NCBI GenBank assembly: GCA_913049565.1
Contig: CAJWZG010000118.1
Span: forward strand, 1 to 8,519
DNA from: an uncultured Gammaproteobacteria bacterium
GTDB taxonomy: Bacteria > Pseudomonadota > Gammaproteobacteria > Pseudomonadales > Azotimanducaceae_A
Length of the DNA stretch: 8,519 nt
Direction: 5' to 3'
Shown here: positions 6,037 through 8,519 of the stretch, in pieces
How the letters are laid out: each line of letters begins with the position of its first letter
Numbering within the stretch: position 1 is the stretch's first letter
Position numbers and translations under genes: made by a program
The notes under the pieces: generated by a model
The model's input: only the letters and a program-made list of their open reading frames with translations
What the model was told of the DNA's origin: nothing
The model's database searches: none

Positions 6037-6948
6037 ATGCGAATTTATACCCACCTCGAATACCTCAATCACCAAGTCATGGAAGGGCATCCCGAGCGAC
6101 CCGAACGGTTGAGTCATCTGATGAACCACTTAACTCGCATCGGTTTTACCCAAGATTTTGAGGTTGTAAAGCCGCAACCTGTGCCCGCGGATCGAATTGT
6201 GGCAGCCCACAGCCAATCCCATGTCGACTTTCTTTACGCCTCACAGCCGACGGATGGCATTCTACCGCTAGACCCCGATACATGGATTAGCGAAGGCAGC
6301 ATCACCGCGGCAACCCTCGCTGCAGGCGCTGTATTTTCCGGCATGGACACCGTACTCAACAGCCATGAACAACGCGTGTTTTGCGCCGTCAGACCGCCCG
6401 GACATCATGCTGAACGCGATAGCGCTATGGGTTTTTGTTTGCTGAATAGCGTGGCGATCGCGGCGATTGCAGCCCTAGACCACGCGGCAGTTGAGAAGGT
6501 GGCGATTTTGGATTTTGACGTACATCACGGCAACGGTACCGTGGACATCTGTCGCCACCACCCAGAGATTCTGGTGTGTTCTAGCTTCCAATCGCCCCAC
6601 TACCCTAACCGGCTAGACGACTTGGAATTGCCGAACATCGTTAACACACCGCTCAAAGCAGGCAGTGACGGCGCGATTTTCCGTAAAGCGATTGAACGGC
6701 AATGGCTACCCGCCTTGGAATCCCACGAGCCGGACATCATTTTTGTCTCCGCTGGCTTTGACGCCCACATCGACGACCCGTTAGCCGACTTGCGATTGAT
6801 TGAAGACGACTACCGATGGGTAACCCAGTTTATCGTCGCCGTGGCAAATCAGTATGCTCAGGGTCGTATCGTTTCCAGCTTAGAGGGCGGGTACGATCTC
6901 GATGCGCTGGCGACATCGGCTGCCGCGCATATTGAAGCCCTAGCTTGA
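6037..6948 (+). CDS. histone deacetylase superfamily amidohydrolase
   Basis: A 303-residue zinc-dependent deacetylase-family protein resembling the class II HDAC-like bacterial amidohydrolases. Bacterial members remove acetyl groups from small molecules such as acetylpolyamines or from protein lysines; the substrate here cannot be told from sequence. The whole active site is present: His-Pro-Glu-Arg-Pro-Glu-Arg near the N-terminus (residues 18-24), Arg-Pro-Pro-Gly-His-His-Ala-Glu with the His123-His124 charge-relay pair, Asp-Phe-Asp-Val-His-His-Gly-Asn-Gly-Thr with zinc ligands Asp161 and His163, Gly-Phe-Asp-Ala-His with ligand Asp242, and Glu-Gly-Gly-Tyr with catalytic Tyr286. Length is normal for the family and no signal peptide is seen, so it is cytosolic. 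ATG 6037 is preceded by AAAGG with eight bases spacing. It is a single gene, divergent from the membrane-protein gene and tail-to-tail with the SDR gene 21 bases away. Confidence 0.95.
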   Translation: MRIYTHLEYLNHQVMEGHPERPERLSHLMNHLTRIGFTQDFEVVKPQPVPADRIVAAHSQSHVDFLYASQPTDGILPLDPDTWISEGSITAATLAAGAVFSGMDTVLNSHEQRVFCAVRPPGHHAERDSAMGFCLLNSVAIAAIAALDHAAVEKVAILDFDVHHGNGTVDICRHHPEILVCSSFQSPHYPNRLDDLELPNIVNTPLKAGSDGAIFRKAIERQWLPALESHEPDIIFVSAGFDAHIDDPLADLRLIEDDYRWVTQFIVAVANQYAQGRIVSSLEGGYDLDALATSAAAHIEALA

Positions 6949-6969
6949 GCGAAGGCCCCACACTGACGC

Positions 6970-7758
6970 TTACCGGCGGGAGATATCCTGCCCACCACCA
7001 TCGCAGTAAAGTCGCTCGCCAGTCAGATACGAGTTCGCATCACTGACCAGAAATTTTACGACGTTGGCCACATCATCAGGCTGGCAAACCCGGCCCCATG
7101 GCATGCTCTCGTCTAACGTACGAATGTCCTCAACGCCCTGCAGCGCATTCATCAAGCGCTGGCCCATATCGGTATCGACCAAGCCCGGAGCGACAATGTT
7201 GACCCGAATACCGTTCGGCCGTTCTTCTTTCGCCAGGGTATACGCCAGCGCTTCCATCGCAGTTTTACCCATGTTGTAGGGCGCCCCGAAGCCACTAAGC
7301 GAACGAGTTGCCACACTGGAGATCATGACGATGTCACCTCGATCCAACTCGCGCATTTTCGGCAGAACCAGTTTGCTCAGGTAGTGTGGCCCAAAAGCAT
7401 GAGTGGCTACCACCCGCTGCAGTTCTGCCGGATCCGTTTGCTCGACACTCTGACCCCGGCTGGCAATACCAGCGTTGTTGACCAGTATGTTGAGTTTGCC
7501 GTGGGTATTTTTGATGTGGGCAAAGATACTGCTGATTTGCTCCATATCCCCGATGTGGCAGGCGCAGGCTTCGGCGCTGCCGCCATCGTTTTTAATGTCG
7601 TCCGCTACCCGTTGGCAGTCATCGATTTTGCGGCTGGATATGATTACGTGGGCACCCTGGCTTGCCAGCAATTTTGCGATGCTTTCGCCGATGCCGCGGG
7701 ACGCGCCGGTCACCAGGGCAATGCGACCACTGAGGTCAAAAGGGTTTTTCATGTCCAT
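6970..7758 (-). CDS. short-chain dehydrogenase/reductase (SDR)
   Basis: A 262-residue classical SDR oxidoreductase, oxidising or reducing a hydroxyl/carbonyl substrate with NAD(P). The nucleotide motif Thr-Gly-Ala-Ser-Arg-Gly-Ile-Gly is at 17-24 and Asn-Asn-Ala-Gly at 94-97. The catalytic residues are Ser148, Tyr161 and Lys165, and the C-terminal Gly-Glu-Arg-Leu-Tyr-Cys-Asp-Gly-Gly-Gly is usual for the family. Ser-Ser-Arg-Lys at 41-44 after the second strand suggests NADP(H), as in DHRS4-like enzymes. The fourth member of the usual catalytic tetrad, an Asn on helix 4, appears to be His120 (in Val-Ala-Thr-His-Ala-Phe-Gly). The substrate cannot be deduced. ATG 7758 has GAGG eight bases upstream. 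The gene follows the histidine phosphatase gene on the same strand after about 100 bases, so they may form an operon, though the gap could also hold a promoter. Confidence 0.95.
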   Translation of the reverse strand: MDMKNPFDLSGRIALVTGASRGIGESIAKLLASQGAHVIISSRKIDDCQRVADDIKNDGGSAEACACHIGDMEQISSIFAHIKNTHGKLNILVNNAGIASRGQSVEQTDPAELQRVVATHAFGPHYLSKLVLPKMRELDRGDIVMISSVATRSLSGFGAPYNMGKTAMEALAYTLAKEERPNGIRVNIVAPGLVDTDMGQRLMNALQGVEDIRTLDESMPWGRVCQPDDVANVVKFLVSDANSYLTGERLYCDGGGQDISRR

Positions 7759-7806
7759 GGGTTGGGCCTCTTCTCAATAGTGGGTGAGCTTGGTGCCATT
7801 ATTATG

Positions 7807-7840
7807 ATCTGCTGATAGTGAACCATTCGTCTCAGCGGAT
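7807..7840. repeat. inverted repeat between phosphatase and SDR genes
   Basis: ATCTGCTGA at 7807-7815 pairs with TCAGCGGAT at 7832-7840 across a 16-base spacer: nine pairs on the plus strand, one of them U-G. On the plus strand it is followed by TTTCTC, resembling a weak terminator, but no plus-strand gene ends here. On the minus strand the U-G becomes a C-A mismatch and no U-run follows. It could be an operator for the SDR gene or a processing/attenuation hairpin between the two minus-strand genes. Confidence 0.35.
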
Positions 7841-7859
7841 TTTCTCATGGCGTAATAAT

Positions 7860-8519
7860 TTAGCGATGGGTGAGCAGTGATTTGTCCTCACCATAATCAA
7901 AATGGGAAAAGTCATTGAAGTAACGCAGCGTGATTTTATCCCGGTTGAACAGCAGGCAGGTCACCGATGCGTTCATGATTGACCAGCTCAGTTCGGCAAC
8001 GTGCTCGTCGTTCAGATCCAGACAGTGTCCGGTGGCGATGGCGATGGGGCCGCCGGAGGAAAACACGGCAATGGATTTTGCATCGCCGCTGTGATCGCGT
8101 ACGTGATTCAGGGCAGCGCTGCAACGCTGGTTGAAGTGCTCCCAGGTTTCATTGTATTCATGATCGTAATCCCCCGCCCGCCAGCGATGCAGCGCCAGTT
8201 CAAACTCGGTCTGAAAGGCTTTCCGCGGATTGGGGTGCTGCGACAGGTATTGCGCCAGTTGCAGTTTGTTGCCGAACTCGGGCCGGTGCCGCTGCAGAAC
8301 CTCTTCGTGATCGTATTCGTTGAAGCCTGCAAGGACAGTGGGGGTGATAGTGCAGCCCATGGCCTTGAGACAGCCTGAGGCGGTCTGCGCATGGCGTTTC
8401 ATGGAGCCGGCATAGACGGCATCAAAGCGGATGCCGCGTTGCTGTAACGCGGCACCCAAAGCTTCAGATTGCTGTTTGCCAACGGGGCTCAGTTGATCGT
8501 AGTCATCGCTGTTAAACGA
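7860..8519 (-). CDS. histidine phosphatase family protein (5' end missing)
   Basis: A phosphoglycerate-mutase-like histidine phosphatase, cut by the right edge; 219 residues are visible. The frame is open to the window end, and the first visible residues (Asp-Asp-Tyr-Asp-Gln-Leu-Ser-Pro-Val-Gly) are those that normally come just after the catalytic Arg-His-Gly. The true start and that motif therefore lie outside. Other family features are seen: Gly-Ser-Met-Lys-Arg-His-Ala-Gln-Thr-Ala (usual substrate-binding Arg), Phe-Asn-Glu-Tyr-Asp, and Asn-Glu-Thr-Trp-Glu-His-Phe. At the second catalytic-His position, normally Ser-His-Gly, the protein reads Phe-Ser-Ser-Gly-Gly (Ser codon 8057-8055). It may be a weak or altered phosphatase, or belong to a subfamily where this is normal. 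The substrate is unknown. It lies upstream of the SDR gene on the same strand. Confidence 0.9.
   Translation of the reverse strand, partial: SFNSDDYDQLSPVGKQQSEALGAALQQRGIRFDAVYAGSMKRHAQTASGCLKAMGCTITPTVLAGFNEYDHEEVLQRHRPEFGNKLQLAQYLSQHPNPRKAFQTEFELALHRWRAGDYDHEYNETWEHFNQRCSAALNHVRDHSGDAKSIAVFSSGGPIAIATGHCLDLNDEHVAELSWSIMNASVTCLLFNRDKITLRYFNDFSHFDYGEDKSLLTHR

Noticed and set aside
6975..6992. GC-rich seven-pair hairpin just after the deacetylase-family gene as its terminator
   Set aside because: It lies inside the SDR coding end and is followed by CCCACCACC on the plus strand, with no T-run.
7384..7815. Open frame of 143 codons opposite the SDR gene
   Set aside because: Antisense to conserved SDR motifs; no independent support.

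Overview
This window looks like ordinary chromosomal sequence from a free-living, aerobic proteobacterium. A gammaproteobacterium, perhaps marine or environmental, is the best guess: the base composition is moderately GC-rich, Shine-Dalgarno sites are classical, and the genes are metabolic enzymes typical of such genomes. I see no rRNA, tRNA, CRISPR array, insertion sequence, integrase or phage gene. Gene density is very high; the largest non-coding gap is about 170 bases, so no stretch over 300 bases lacks a gene.

Layout from left to right. (1) Bases 2-157, plus strand: the 3' end of an unidentified gene entering from the left. (2) Bases 170-2047, minus strand: a compact three-gene operon reading right to left. 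It holds a carboxymuconolactone decarboxylase/AhpD-like CxxC protein, a SRAP-domain protein of the YedK/HMCES type (abasic-site DNA-protein crosslinking), and a small unrecognised beta-rich protein whose TTG start lies inside the end of the SRAP gene. (3) Bases 2220-4316, plus: a large S9A serine oligopeptidase resembling oligopeptidase B, divergent from the operon. (4) Bases 4318-5937, minus: a small four-helix membrane protein followed by an acetyl-CoA hydrolase/transferase family protein. (5) Bases 6037-6948, plus: a histone-deacetylase-superfamily amidohydrolase. (6) Bases 6970-8519, minus: a histidine phosphatase family protein running off the right edge, then a short-chain dehydrogenase/reductase.

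The arrangement alternates. There are divergent starts at about 2048-2219 and 5938-6036, and tail-to-tail gene ends at about 158-169 (12 bases), 4317 (1 base) and 6949-6969 (21 bases). These ends leave almost no room for dedicated terminators.

I found no convincing new multi-gene system. The most interesting points are enzymes from well-known families that appear to lack a textbook active-site residue: the CoA-transferase glutamate, the SDR asparagine, the second phosphatase histidine, and the AhpD relay glutamate. Each may be a subfamily trait and can be settled by alignment. The phosphatase-SDR pair may belong to an acyl-CoA dehydrogenase/kinase-type acid catabolism cluster continuing to the right, but this is inference.
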